A stretch of 7,746 nt of DNA from Patescibacteria group bacterium UBA4664 (GCA_943353705.1 CALRAY010000024.1:1-7746), one strand, 5' to 3'; positions 1 to 6,078 are shown, counted from the first letter of the stretch. The notes: generated by a model not told the origin, from the sequence alone. A program made the numbers and translations.

Positions 1-49
1 GGTGCTATTCTATAACTATCTAATGTATAAATATTTAGTATTCAAAAAT
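1..49 (+). repeat. 49-bp direct repeat, copy 1 (gtrA 3' end)
   Basis: Bases 1-49 are identical to bases 551-599. The match begins at the first base of the window, so its true left limit cannot be seen, and it stops at base 50 (a versus g). Both copies are in the same reading frame of a GtrA-like gene. Confidence 0.95.
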
Positions 50-70
50 ATCGACAGGGTTAATCAATAA
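1..70 (+). CDS. C-terminal tail of a second GtrA-like protein (5' end outside window)
   Basis: Reading from base 2, 22 codons and a TAA stop encode VLFYNYLMYKYLVFKN followed by IDRVNQ. The first 16 residues equal residues 146-161 of the complete GtrA protein downstream, and the first 49 bases are identical at every position, synonymous sites included. This segment is the last membrane helix and the conserved C-terminal signature of GtrA-family flippase-like proteins. Most of the gene lies left of the window, so it could be a tandem paralogue, a remnant of a duplication, or an assembly artefact. The different C-terminal tail (IDRVNQ instead of EKK) shows that the two ends are distinct sequences. 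Confidence 0.6.
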   Translation, partial: VLFYNYLMYKYLVFKNIDRVNQ

Positions 71-73
71 GAC

Positions 74-102
74 TTGGGATTTGCTTATAAATCGTTTATA
101 AT
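74..102 (+). promoter_or_regulatory. Sigma-70-type promoter for the gtrA operon
   Basis: TTGGGA at 74-79 (4 of 6 matches to TTGACA) is followed after 17 bases by a perfect TATAAT at 97-102. The expected transcription start near 109 leaves only about 8 bases before the ATG at 117. No Shine-Dalgarno sequence is visible in that space, so the mRNA may be nearly leaderless. Confidence 0.6.
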
Positions 103-116
103 TAAACATAAGAATT

Positions 117-611
117 ATGAGTGACAGCAAAAATATAATTAAAACTTCAAGCAATAAAAAAGAGTTAGGCCAGATAGTAAGGTTTGCGATTGTGGGCGTA
201 TCGAATTTTTTAGTTGACTTCATTATATTTAATCTACTACTTAGGTTTGCTCCAGATTTGTCAGCCGTATGGGCGGGAATCATTTCCGGCACCTTTGCAA
301 TGATAAATAGCTTTATATTTAATAAGAATTTTACATTTAAAGCTAAGAATTTATCCTTTTTTAGGCTTGTATTATTTTTCTTGATTACTGCATTTGGATT
401 ATACGCAATAAGACCTCTTGTAATTTATTATTTCACCAAGGTATGGCTATGGCCTTCGCAAATCGCCTACGACTTTACAAGCTGGCTCAGGCTACCATTT
501 TCTCAGGAGTTTGATACTAGAAATGTAGCTCTAGTATTTGCTATTGTCGTGGTGCTATTCTATAACTATCTAATGTATAAATATTTAGTATTCAAAAATG
601 AAAAAAAATAA
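117..611 (+). CDS. gtrA: GtrA-like membrane protein, putative polyprenyl-phosphate-sugar flippase
   Basis: This 164-residue protein has four hydrophobic segments (roughly residues 20-42, 50-70, 82-104 and 134-156), as in the GtrA/DPMS family. Family hallmarks are the N-terminal RFAIVGVSNFLVDF (residues 22-35), the loop NSFIFNKNFTFK (64-75) and the C-terminal FYNYLMYKYLVFK (148-160). GtrA proteins are thought to help move polyprenyl-phosphate-linked sugars across the cytoplasmic membrane. The next two genes are a GT-C enzyme and a GT2 enzyme, which fits that role. The ATG at 117 is the first start after the promoter. The stop overlaps the next start by 14 bases, suggesting translational coupling. 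The 3' end is duplicated at the left window edge. Family assignment is strong; flippase activity and the sugar are inferred. Confidence 0.88.
   Translation: MSDSKNIIKTSSNKKELGQIVRFAIVGVSNFLVDFIIFNLLLRFAPDLSAVWAGIISGTFAMINSFIFNKNFTFKAKNLSFFRLVLFFLITAFGLYAIRPLVIYYFTKVWLWPSQIAYDFTSWLRLPFSQEFDTRNVALVFAIVVVLFYNYLMYKYLVFKNEKK
551..599 (+). repeat. 49-bp direct repeat, copy 2 (gtrA 3' end)
   Basis: This is the second copy of the repeat at 1-49, lying inside the complete gtrA gene at codons 146-161. Its last two bases are the first two of the start codon of the next gene. Confidence 0.95.
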
Positions 612-2160
612 CATCAGCCGGATCAGAAAGTATTTACCCTGGTTAATCTTGGGGCTTATTTTATTACTTGCTATATTCTTTAGATTTTACAAGCTAGATT
701 CTCTACCCCCAGGTCTGTTCCCAGATGAAGCGGCTAATGGCCTAGATATATTTGGCATACTAGAACGACAAGACTACCGAGTTGTTTATAACACTAATGG
801 CTCAAGAGAAGCACTCTTCTTCTACATGCAGGCAGTTTTTGTGTATTTTATGGGCAACACCACGCTAGCTCTAAGGATGGCGCCTGCACTAATGGGCGTC
901 GTGAGTGTTTTAGTAATTTATTTAGCTACCAAGGCTTGGTTTAATCGCCGAACAGCTTTAGTCGCAGCATTCTTTTTTGCCGTTAATCCGTGGATTGTCA
1001 CGATTCAAAGAAATGGCTTTAGGGCAAGTCTTGTGCCTTTGTTCGTTGGTCTTGTGATGTGGTTCGGGGCAAAAGCCTATAAGACAAATAAAACCATATA
1101 CTACATACTTGCAGCTTTGGCTGCTGGACTAGGGTTTTATACTTATACAATTTTCTATATGATAATTCCTGCATTTATATTGGGAGCCTTTTATATGCTC
1201 TTGCTAAGAAGACCTTGGCTTAAGCAAAATTGGAAAAAACTCCTCTTAGGGCTGGCTGTCCTTGGTTTAGTCGTATCTCCACTTGCAGTTATATCAATTC
1301 AAAACTCTAGAAATTCGACTAATAGAGTTTCTGATGTAAGCTTCTTAAATAAAGATCTCAATGGTGGAAAACCGTTACAGACATTAGTCACCGGAACGGC
1401 TAAGACTTTATTGCAATACAATATTGCTGGCGATGAAAACAATCGACATAACTTTGACGGCCTACCACTTTTAAATATGTTTGTTGGATTGATGTTTTTG
1501 CTTGGGGTTGTGGTTTGCTTGTTTAATTTTAAAAAGCCTCGCTATTCGCTAGTTCTAATTGTTTTTGGATCTATGACACTTGGCTCGATATTAACAGCCA
1601 CCGCACTTCCTCATGCACTTAGATCTATCGGCACAGCAGTTCCGGTATTCATGTTGTCTGCCGTAGGAGTTAATTATCTATTGTTTGTGTGGTATAAGAC
1701 ATTCCCGGTCAATAAGCTTGCAAGAACTACCGGCCTGCTGTTGCTCTGTGTGCTCATGGGTCTTACGCTGGTGCAATCGTATAGACAATATTTCGTTGCT
1801 TGGGCCCAAGACAGTAAGACATATCTAGCTTACAACGAGGGAACTACTGCAATTGCCCAATACATAATTGCAAATAATTCATCTGATGTTAGCAATCAAA
1901 TAGTTACCAATGAATATGAGGCCTTGCCTGTAAAATACCTTACTCATAAAAAAGCTGATTATAAGTTGCTCGATGAAAACCAACTCAAGAACTTGCCTAT
2001 TGAAGGCTCGATTAAGACGAATATAATAATTCCTGCAGTTGGCGATTATAATAAACAGCTAGAGTTATTGCAGGCCAAGTTCCCCAATGGAAAAGTTAAA
2101 ATTATCAAATCCGACTTTAATGGCGAACCATTATTCTTGGTGTTTGAGGTGAGACAATGA
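598..2160 (+). CDS. GT39/ArnT-like (GT-C fold) membrane glycosyltransferase
   Basis: This 520-residue polytopic membrane protein has a basic N-terminus and a first helix at about 13-31. The first outer loop carries LPPGLFPDEAANG (37-48), whose Asp43-Glu44 pair is the expected metal or catalytic acidic site of GT-C enzymes (PMT/ArnT/GT83-GT39 type). REALFFYMQ (70-78) and LPHALRSIGTAVP (337-349) match conserved stretches of such proteins. The last helix is about 377-394, followed by a soluble domain of about 125 residues. Members transfer a sugar from a polyprenyl-phosphate donor to a protein, lipid or glycan acceptor outside the membrane. Acceptor and sugar cannot be read from sequence. It overlaps gtrA by 14 bases and ends in an ATGA overlap with the GT2 gene, which would supply its donor. 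No Shine-Dalgarno is visible at 598. Confidence 0.85.
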   Translation: MKKNNISRIRKYLPWLILGLILLLAIFFRFYKLDSLPPGLFPDEAANGLDIFGILERQDYRVVYNTNGSREALFFYMQAVFVYFMGNTTLALRMAPALMGVVSVLVIYLATKAWFNRRTALVAAFFFAVNPWIVTIQRNGFRASLVPLFVGLVMWFGAKAYKTNKTIYYILAALAAGLGFYTYTIFYMIIPAFILGAFYMLLLRRPWLKQNWKKLLLGLAVLGLVVSPLAVISIQNSRNSTNRVSDVSFLNKDLNGGKPLQTLVTGTAKTLLQYNIAGDENNRHNFDGLPLLNMFVGLMFLLGVVVCLFNFKKPRYSLVLIVFGSMTLGSILTATALPHALRSIGTAVPVFMLSAVGVNYLLFVWYKTFPVNKLARTTGLLLLCVLMGLTLVQSYRQYFVAWAQDSKTYLAYNEGTTAIAQYIIANNSSDVSNQIVTNEYEALPVKYLTHKKADYKLLDENQLKNLPIEGSIKTNIIIPAVGDYNKQLELLQAKFPNGKVKIIKSDFNGEPLFLVFEVRQ

Positions 2161-2897
2161 GCTACGACATAAGCATTGTCATTCCGACCTATAATGAGAA
2201 GCCCAGGATAGGCGCTACACTTGAAGCGCTCGCAAAATATATTAAAGATAAAAAACTTAATGCTGAGGTCTTGATTATTGACTCGGATAGCCCTGACGGT
2301 ACGATTGAAGAGGCAAAAAAAATGAGTAGTAAGTTCAGCCATTTAAATGTAATTAACGCCGGCCCTAAGCCTAAAGGTAAATTCGTAAAGGGCAAGCAGG
2401 TCAAGAAGGGTATGTTAAGGGCAAGCGGTAAATATGTAATATTCATGGATGCTGATTTGGCAACTCCCCTTAAGTATATTGATACAGCTGTTAAACAATT
2501 AGAATCAGGCAGTCAGGTATCTATTTGTGTTCGCAATCTTAATGCCAGCCATAAGGGCTTAAGAAGGATTATTTCTGGGGCTGGTAATGTTCTAGTCCAG
2601 GCTGTTCTTTTGCCTGGTATTAATGATACCCAGTGCGGATTCAAGGCATTTACGGCCGAAGCGGTAAAAAATATTTTCCCTCTCCAGACTATAGATGGGT
2701 GGGGATTTGATATGGAAATCCTAGCGATAGCTCGTAAAAAGGGCTATACAATTGGAATTATAGACGTTCCGGACTGGAAGGATATAAAAGAGGGCAGCAA
2801 GATATCTGGATCTTCGCCGATTAAAGCATCACTGCAAACCCTAGGAGATCTCAGCCGAATTAAATGGCACTCTATCCGCGGCATTTATAGTAAATAA
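2157..2897 (+). CDS. GT2 family polyprenyl-phosphate glycosyltransferase (Alg5/DPM1/GtrB-like)
   Basis: This 246-residue GT-A fold enzyme has VIPTYNE (8-14), IDSDSPDGT (41-49), the DAD metal-binding motif (98-100), DTQCGFKAF (157-165) and GWGFDMEILA (181-190), the pattern of dolichyl/undecaprenyl-phosphate glucosyl- or mannosyltransferases. It should load a sugar from a nucleotide sugar onto polyprenyl phosphate at the inner membrane face. Unlike phage GtrB or plant-type enzymes it shows no C-terminal membrane helices and no N-terminal anchor, so it is probably peripheral, held by lipid or partners. It starts within the stop of the GT-C gene (ATGA at 2157-2160), so the two are translationally coupled. 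Family is well supported; glucose versus mannose is not determined. Confidence 0.87.
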   Translation: MSYDISIVIPTYNEKPRIGATLEALAKYIKDKKLNAEVLIIDSDSPDGTIEEAKKMSSKFSHLNVINAGPKPKGKFVKGKQVKKGMLRASGKYVIFMDADLATPLKYIDTAVKQLESGSQVSICVRNLNASHKGLRRIISGAGNVLVQAVLLPGINDTQCGFKAFTAEAVKNIFPLQTIDGWGFDMEILAIARKKGYTIGIIDVPDWKDIKEGSKISGSSPIKASLQTLGDLSRIKWHSIRGIYSK

Positions 2898-2921
2898 TTT
2901 TTAAATACATTATGCAGCAAT

Positions 2922-2967
2922 GGTATGGTAGATAATACTTCCATTATCAGATAGAATAGTACCTACC
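2922..2967. promoter_or_regulatory. Interrupted inverted repeat upstream of ybaB
   Basis: GGTA(2922-2925), T, GGTA(2927-2930), GATAAT(2931-2936) are mirrored by ATTATC(2943-2948) and, after 11 unpaired bases, TACC(2960-2963) TACC(2964-2967). That gives up to 14 pairs with a one-base bulge and one asymmetric internal loop. No T-run follows on the plus strand, so it is not a standard terminator of the upstream operon. It could be an operator or a leader hairpin of the ybaB operon. Confidence 0.4.
2952..2957 (+). promoter_or_regulatory. Possible -10 element of the ybaB operon
   Basis: TAGAAT matches 5 of 6 positions of the -10 consensus and lies 36 bases before the ybaB ATG, but no good -35 hexamer sits 16-18 bases upstream. 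GATAAT at 2931-2936 is an alternative, also without a convincing -35. A promoter somewhere in this 96-base gap is expected because it separates two gene groups. Confidence 0.3.
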
Positions 2968-2978
2968 AAACAGATAAG

Positions 2979-2984
2979 AAAGGA
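2979..2984 (+). promoter_or_regulatory. Shine-Dalgarno of ybaB
   Basis: AAAGGA lies 9 bases before the ATG at 2994. It is the clearest ribosome binding site on the plus strand of the window and fixes this start. Confidence 0.75.
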
Positions 2985-2993
2985 ATTAATATT

Positions 2994-3302
2994 ATGTCAA
3001 TGATGGATAAGGCAAGACTAGCTCAAAAAGCACTTAAATTGCAAAAAGAATTAAAAAGAATGCAAATTGAAGCAGAGGCAGGCGACGGCGACGTTGTAGT
3101 TACAGCCGGATTGGCTATCAGCCAAACTAGCATGAATGTTGAGATTAAAAAAATCGAAATAAAGCCAGAGGCAGCTGAAGATTTAGACAGACTATCAAAT
3201 CTTATCGCGGCAGCAGTTAACCAAGCTAATAAGGAGCTTATGACTGAGGCTACCTCAAAGATGCAAGATATTGCTGGCAATATGAACCTGCCAGGTATGT
3301 AG
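2994..3302 (+). CDS. ybaB: YbaB/EbfC family nucleoid-associated protein
   Basis: This 102-residue protein matches the family in size and pattern: a charged N-terminal helix rich in Lys, Glu and Gln (about 4-29), a short beta region with a Gly/Asp turn and VVVTAGLAIS (34-43), NVEIKKIEIKPE (48-59), and a long C-terminal helix containing AAAVNQANKELMTEATSKM (72-90), ending in a Met/Gly/Pro-rich tail. YbaB/EbfC dimers bind DNA and coat the nucleoid, and are classically encoded beside recR. Here recR follows after one base, supporting the call and shared transcription. dnaX, the usual upstream neighbour in many bacteria, is absent. A good Shine-Dalgarno precedes the start. Confidence 0.92.
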   Translation: MSMMDKARLAQKALKLQKELKRMQIEAEAGDGDVVVTAGLAISQTSMNVEIKKIEIKPEAAEDLDRLSNLIAAAVNQANKELMTEATSKMQDIAGNMNLPGM

Positions 3303-3303
3303 T

Positions 3304-3903
3304 ATGCAGATTTTGCCCAATAGTATTACAGAGCTAATCAACGAGTTTTCCAAGCTCCCTTCTATTGGTCCTAAGTCGGCCGAGAGGTTGGTATTTTATT
3401 TGTTGGCCCACGGCGATGCCGAGCAATTTGGGCAAGTCATGATGGATCTCAAGAAGGGACTTCGCAAATGTTCGACCTGCAAAAACTATGCAAGCGAAGA
3501 TTTGTGCCCAATTTGCCAAAGTAGCTCACGTAGTCCAGAGCTCATAGCTGTTGTTTCTAATCCAATGGATATAGTGGCTATCGAAAGAACTGGACTGTTC
3601 AAGGGAACTTACCATATATTGCATGGAGTGATTAGTCCAATCGACGGGGTAGGGCCTGATGAGCTGGAAATCCAAAGCTTAGTTGATAGAGTTGGTGTAG
3701 TTGAGCCAGACGAGATAATCTTGGCAACTAACCCAAATATTGAAGGCGAAACTACTTCAATTTACATATCACGAAAGCTAATAGACCAGGGCTATACTGG
3801 TAAAATTACTAAGCTAGCTCACGGATTGCCGATTGGTGGGGATTTAGAGTACGCCGATCAGCTGACATTGAGTAGAGCACTAGACAATAGGCAGGCATTC
3901 TAA
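3304..3903 (+). CDS. recR: Recombination mediator RecR
   Basis: This 199-residue protein has full family length. Domains in order: a helix-hairpin-helix around LPSIGPKSAERL (18-29) that binds DNA; a four-cysteine zinc site C56-x2-C59 and C68-x2-C71; a Toprim domain from about 79 with ATNPNIEGE (141-149); and the C-terminal GLPIGGDLEYAD (174-185) with the final arginine/aromatic tail. RecR acts with RecO (and RecF) to load RecA on SSB-coated single-stranded DNA during gap repair. All zinc ligands are present. It begins one base after ybaB and its stop overlaps the next gene's ATG by one base (TAATG), so it sits in the middle of an operon. The start lacks a strong ribosome binding site and probably relies on coupling. 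Confidence 0.97.
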   Translation: MQILPNSITELINEFSKLPSIGPKSAERLVFYLLAHGDAEQFGQVMMDLKKGLRKCSTCKNYASEDLCPICQSSSRSPELIAVVSNPMDIVAIERTGLFKGTYHILHGVISPIDGVGPDELEIQSLVDRVGVVEPDEIILATNPNIEGETTSIYISRKLIDQGYTGKITKLAHGLPIGGDLEYADQLTLSRALDNRQAF

Positions 3904-4442
3904 TGAATGGTTTATCTAAAGATATCTTGCTGATTGATTTTGAAACAACCGGACTTGATCTAGGCGAGGCCTTGCCGATTCAGCTGGGGGCGGTACTGCT
4001 AGATAAAGAAAGCCTGAAGGAAAAAGATAGTTTCCTAAGCTACATCAAGCAAGATGTTTCAAATATGCCCAAAGAATCATTTGATGTACATGGAATTACA
4101 CAGGATATTTTAAATAGTGCTCCAGTGCAGGAGGATGTGATTGAGATATTTTTAAACAAATTTGGAACAGAAATATATCTAGCAAGCTGGAATGAAATGC
4201 TAGACCACACTATGCTTTCTAAAATGCTAAATTCGGTAGGTAAAGATATATATGAGCATGATTATCATTATTTAGATGTTTGGAGCCTGGCATATATGCA
4301 TATGGTCAAAAAAGGACGCGGCGATATTATAAGAAGTGAAGCTACGTTTGAATATTTTGGACTAAAAGCGCGAGGGCGGCATGATGCGCTTGAAGACTGC
4401 AGGCATACTGCAGAAGTATTAAGAAGGGTATATAATAGTTAG
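3903..4442 (+). CDS. DEDDh 3'-5' exonuclease (DnaQ/RNase T-like)
   Basis: This 179-residue single-domain exonuclease has Exo I as IDFETTG (Asp12, Glu14), Exo II as SWNEMLDHTML (Asp101) and Exo III as HDALEDCRHTAEVL (His160, Asp165). All DEDDh catalytic residues are present. The usual His before the Exo II Asn is a Trp here (Trp96). Such proteins remove nucleotides from 3' ends of DNA or RNA; they include proofreading DnaQ subunits, oligoribonuclease-like enzymes and stand-alone repair nucleases. FDVHGITQDIL (60-70) resembles the FxVHGIT segment common in DnaQ-type enzymes. Placement between recR and cysS does not decide between DNA repair and RNA turnover. The ATG overlaps the recR stop by one base. 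Confidence 0.85.
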   Translation: MNGLSKDILLIDFETTGLDLGEALPIQLGAVLLDKESLKEKDSFLSYIKQDVSNMPKESFDVHGITQDILNSAPVQEDVIEIFLNKFGTEIYLASWNEMLDHTMLSKMLNSVGKDIYEHDYHYLDVWSLAYMHMVKKGRGDIIRSEATFEYFGLKARGRHDALEDCRHTAEVLRRVYNS

Positions 4443-4444
4443 TA

Positions 4445-5818
4445 ATGTTAAGTCTTTATAACTCTCTTAATAGGAAAAAAGAAGCTTTTAAGCCTATTGG
4501 TTCAGCCAGGGTTGGTATTTATTCCTGCGGCCCAACTGTATATGGACGTGTCCATATAGGTAACTTAAGAGCCTTTTTGTTACCCGATTTGCTCCAAAGA
4601 GTTTTGCGATATATCGAGCATGTAGATGTAGATTGGGTAATGAATATCACGGACATCGACGACAAGATGATTGCAAAGTCTCAGCTAGAATACGATAAAT
4701 TAAATCCAGTAGAAGCACTGGAGCGACTGGCTGACAAATACGAAGAGCTATTCTTACAGGATCTCGAGAAAATCGGAATCAAAAGAGACGACATATCCCA
4801 CCTGCCAAGGGCGACTGACTTTGTTGTCGAGATGCAAAGCATTATAAAAGGTCTGCTCTCGAGCAATATTGCCTACGTTCAGAACGGTAGCATTTTTTTT
4901 AGCATAGAGCGCTATCAAAAAAGTGGTAAAAAATACGGAAAACTAATTGACTTGAATTTTTCATCTAAGTCTAGAGTCACGCACGACCAAGACCAGAAAG
5001 ATGGTGTAGCTGATTTCGCCCTTTGGAAAGCAAAAAAACCCAATGAACCGTATTGGGATTTTAAGTTAGACGACACTAACTATCCGGGTCGTCCTGGCTG
5101 GCATATAGAATGCTCGGCAATGAGTACTAAGTTTTTAGGTGACACATTCGATATACATACAGGTGGAGTTGATTTGAAGTTCCCGCATCATGAAAACGAG
5201 ATTGCACAGTGCGGTGGCAGCCAGGCTAATTACTACTTGCATAATGAACACCTAACGGTCGAGAGCGAAAAGATGGCTAAATCAACCGGTAATGTTATGA
5301 GTATTGAAGACGTCAAAGACCCAATGGCTTTTCGGTATTTAGTAATGAGTGCACACTACCGCAGCCAGATGGATTTTGGCAGCAAGGACTTAGCTGGAGC
5401 CCACGAGAGGCTACGCAGACTAAGAACTTACACAGATCAGCTAATGTTAGCACGCCCCGGTCAGCTACCAGAAAAAGACGAGACCAAAGCTGTTGAACAA
5501 TTTAATGTCGAGTTTAAGCATGCCTTAGAGGATGATATGAACACACCTAAGGCACTAGCGGCACTAAGTATTATAGAAAGTAAGGTTTATAGTTTGGATG
5601 CCAGGGAAGCTATGAGGTTGGTAGATAGTGTCTTTGGACTAAATATGGTAAATGATACTCCTCTGCACGATGATATACTTGAAGCCATAGATAGCTACAC
5701 GCAGGCCCGCACAGATAAAGATTTTAAAAAGTCCGACGAGTTACGAAAAAATATTCTAGAAAAATACGGACTTGTAGCCGCCGATACTGCCATTGGGACT
5801 CTGGTAAGTAGGCACTAA
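4445..5818 (+). CDS. cysS: Cysteinyl-tRNA synthetase
   Basis: This 457-residue class I synthetase has typical length and charges tRNA-Cys with cysteine in the cytoplasm. The catalytic signature is HIGN (37-40), and the KMSKS loop appears as KMAKS (276-280). The cysteine-selecting zinc site is complete: Cys28 in SCGPTVYG, Cys223 in WHIECSAMS, and His248 and Glu252 in FPHHENEIAQ, with the same relative spacing as the E. coli enzyme. GGVDLKFPHHENE and the C-terminal DALR-like helical region containing MNTPKALAAL complete the family pattern. It begins two bases after the exonuclease stop. GAAGGG at 4423-4428 lies too far upstream to be a standard ribosome binding site, so translation is probably coupled. 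MLSLYNSLNRKKEAF is the expected N-terminus. Confidence 0.98.
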   Translation: MLSLYNSLNRKKEAFKPIGSARVGIYSCGPTVYGRVHIGNLRAFLLPDLLQRVLRYIEHVDVDWVMNITDIDDKMIAKSQLEYDKLNPVEALERLADKYEELFLQDLEKIGIKRDDISHLPRATDFVVEMQSIIKGLLSSNIAYVQNGSIFFSIERYQKSGKKYGKLIDLNFSSKSRVTHDQDQKDGVADFALWKAKKPNEPYWDFKLDDTNYPGRPGWHIECSAMSTKFLGDTFDIHTGGVDLKFPHHENEIAQCGGSQANYYLHNEHLTVESEKMAKSTGNVMSIEDVKDPMAFRYLVMSAHYRSQMDFGSKDLAGAHERLRRLRTYTDQLMLARPGQLPEKDETKAVEQFNVEFKHALEDDMNTPKALAALSIIESKVYSLDAREAMRLVDSVFGLNMVNDTPLHDDILEAIDSYTQARTDKDFKKSDELRKNILEKYGLVAADTAIGTLVSRH

Positions 5819-5826
5819 AATGGCAA

Positions 5827-5857
5827 ACCCCCAGCAAGAATGAACTCGCTAGGGGGT
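5827..5857 (-). terminator. Convergent-gene hairpin terminator, better on minus strand
   Basis: On the minus strand ACCCCC (5857-5852), a bulged T, AGCGAG (5850-5845), a TTCATT loop, then CTTGCT and GGGGGT form a stem of 12 pairs including one G-U. It is followed by TTTGCCATTTTAG, a broken T-tract. On the plus strand the same stem has an A-C mismatch and is followed by an A-rich tail without T's, so it is a poorer terminator for cysS. Confidence 0.6.
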
Positions 5858-5878
5858 AAGACACAAAAAATAAAATAA

Positions 5879-6031
5879 TCAGCCTCGGCCGGAACCTTTG
5901 CACTTTGGACAGTTTCCTGACCCATTGCACTTCTTGCAGTCTCTAGGGGCGGGTGTAAGGAAGTAACCCTTGCCTTTACAGCGCCCACATCCTTTACCGC
6001 CACCACACTCGTCGCAATCTCTCCAGGGCAT
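5879..6031 (-). CDS. 50-residue DnaJ-type CxxCxGxG zinc-finger miniprotein
   Basis: The ATG at 6031-6029 opens 50 codons ending in TGA at 5881-5879. The product is almost only zinc ligands and glycine: CDECGGGK (6-13), CGRCKGKG (15-22), CKKCNGSG (32-39) and CPKCKGSG (41-48), i.e. four CxxC motifs, three of them perfect CxxCxGxG repeats as in the DnaJ/Hsp40 cysteine-rich domain. It has no J domain and no client-binding domain. Eleven Lys/Arg against four Asp/Glu suggest possible nucleic acid or acidic partner binding. Expected to bind two zinc ions; function unknown. Bacillus anti-TRAP is a known tiny protein of similar DnaJ-like zinc type, but similarity is only in motif. AGGAG at 6040-6036 lies four bases before the ATG, an in-frame stop lies at 6055-6053, and the gene has its own promoter and a terminator behind it. 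Confidence 0.85.
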   Translation of the reverse strand: MPWRDCDECGGGKGCGRCKGKGYFLTPAPRDCKKCNGSGNCPKCKGSGRG

Positions 6032-6078
6032 AGCTCTCCTAATAACCAAATACTACCACCAATTTGATGATCTCGGAT

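Noticed and set aside
35..292. Minus-strand open frame of 85 codons over gtrA
   Set aside because: It is hydrophobic only because it is antisense to a membrane protein gene, and it crosses the gtrA promoter.
2046..2446. Two minus-strand open frames over the GT-C/GT2 junction
   Set aside because: They are antisense to well-supported glycosyltransferase genes, have no domain pattern and no promoter or ribosome binding site.
3023..3519. Minus-strand open frames over ybaB and recR
   Set aside because: They mirror conserved coding sequence on the plus strand and show no family resemblance.
4431..4436. Perfect TATAAT just before cysS
   Set aside because: It encodes the last residues of the exonuclease, has no -35 at 17 bases, and lies only 8 bases before the ATG. 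It could drive a leaderless cysS transcript but is likely chance in AT-rich sequence.
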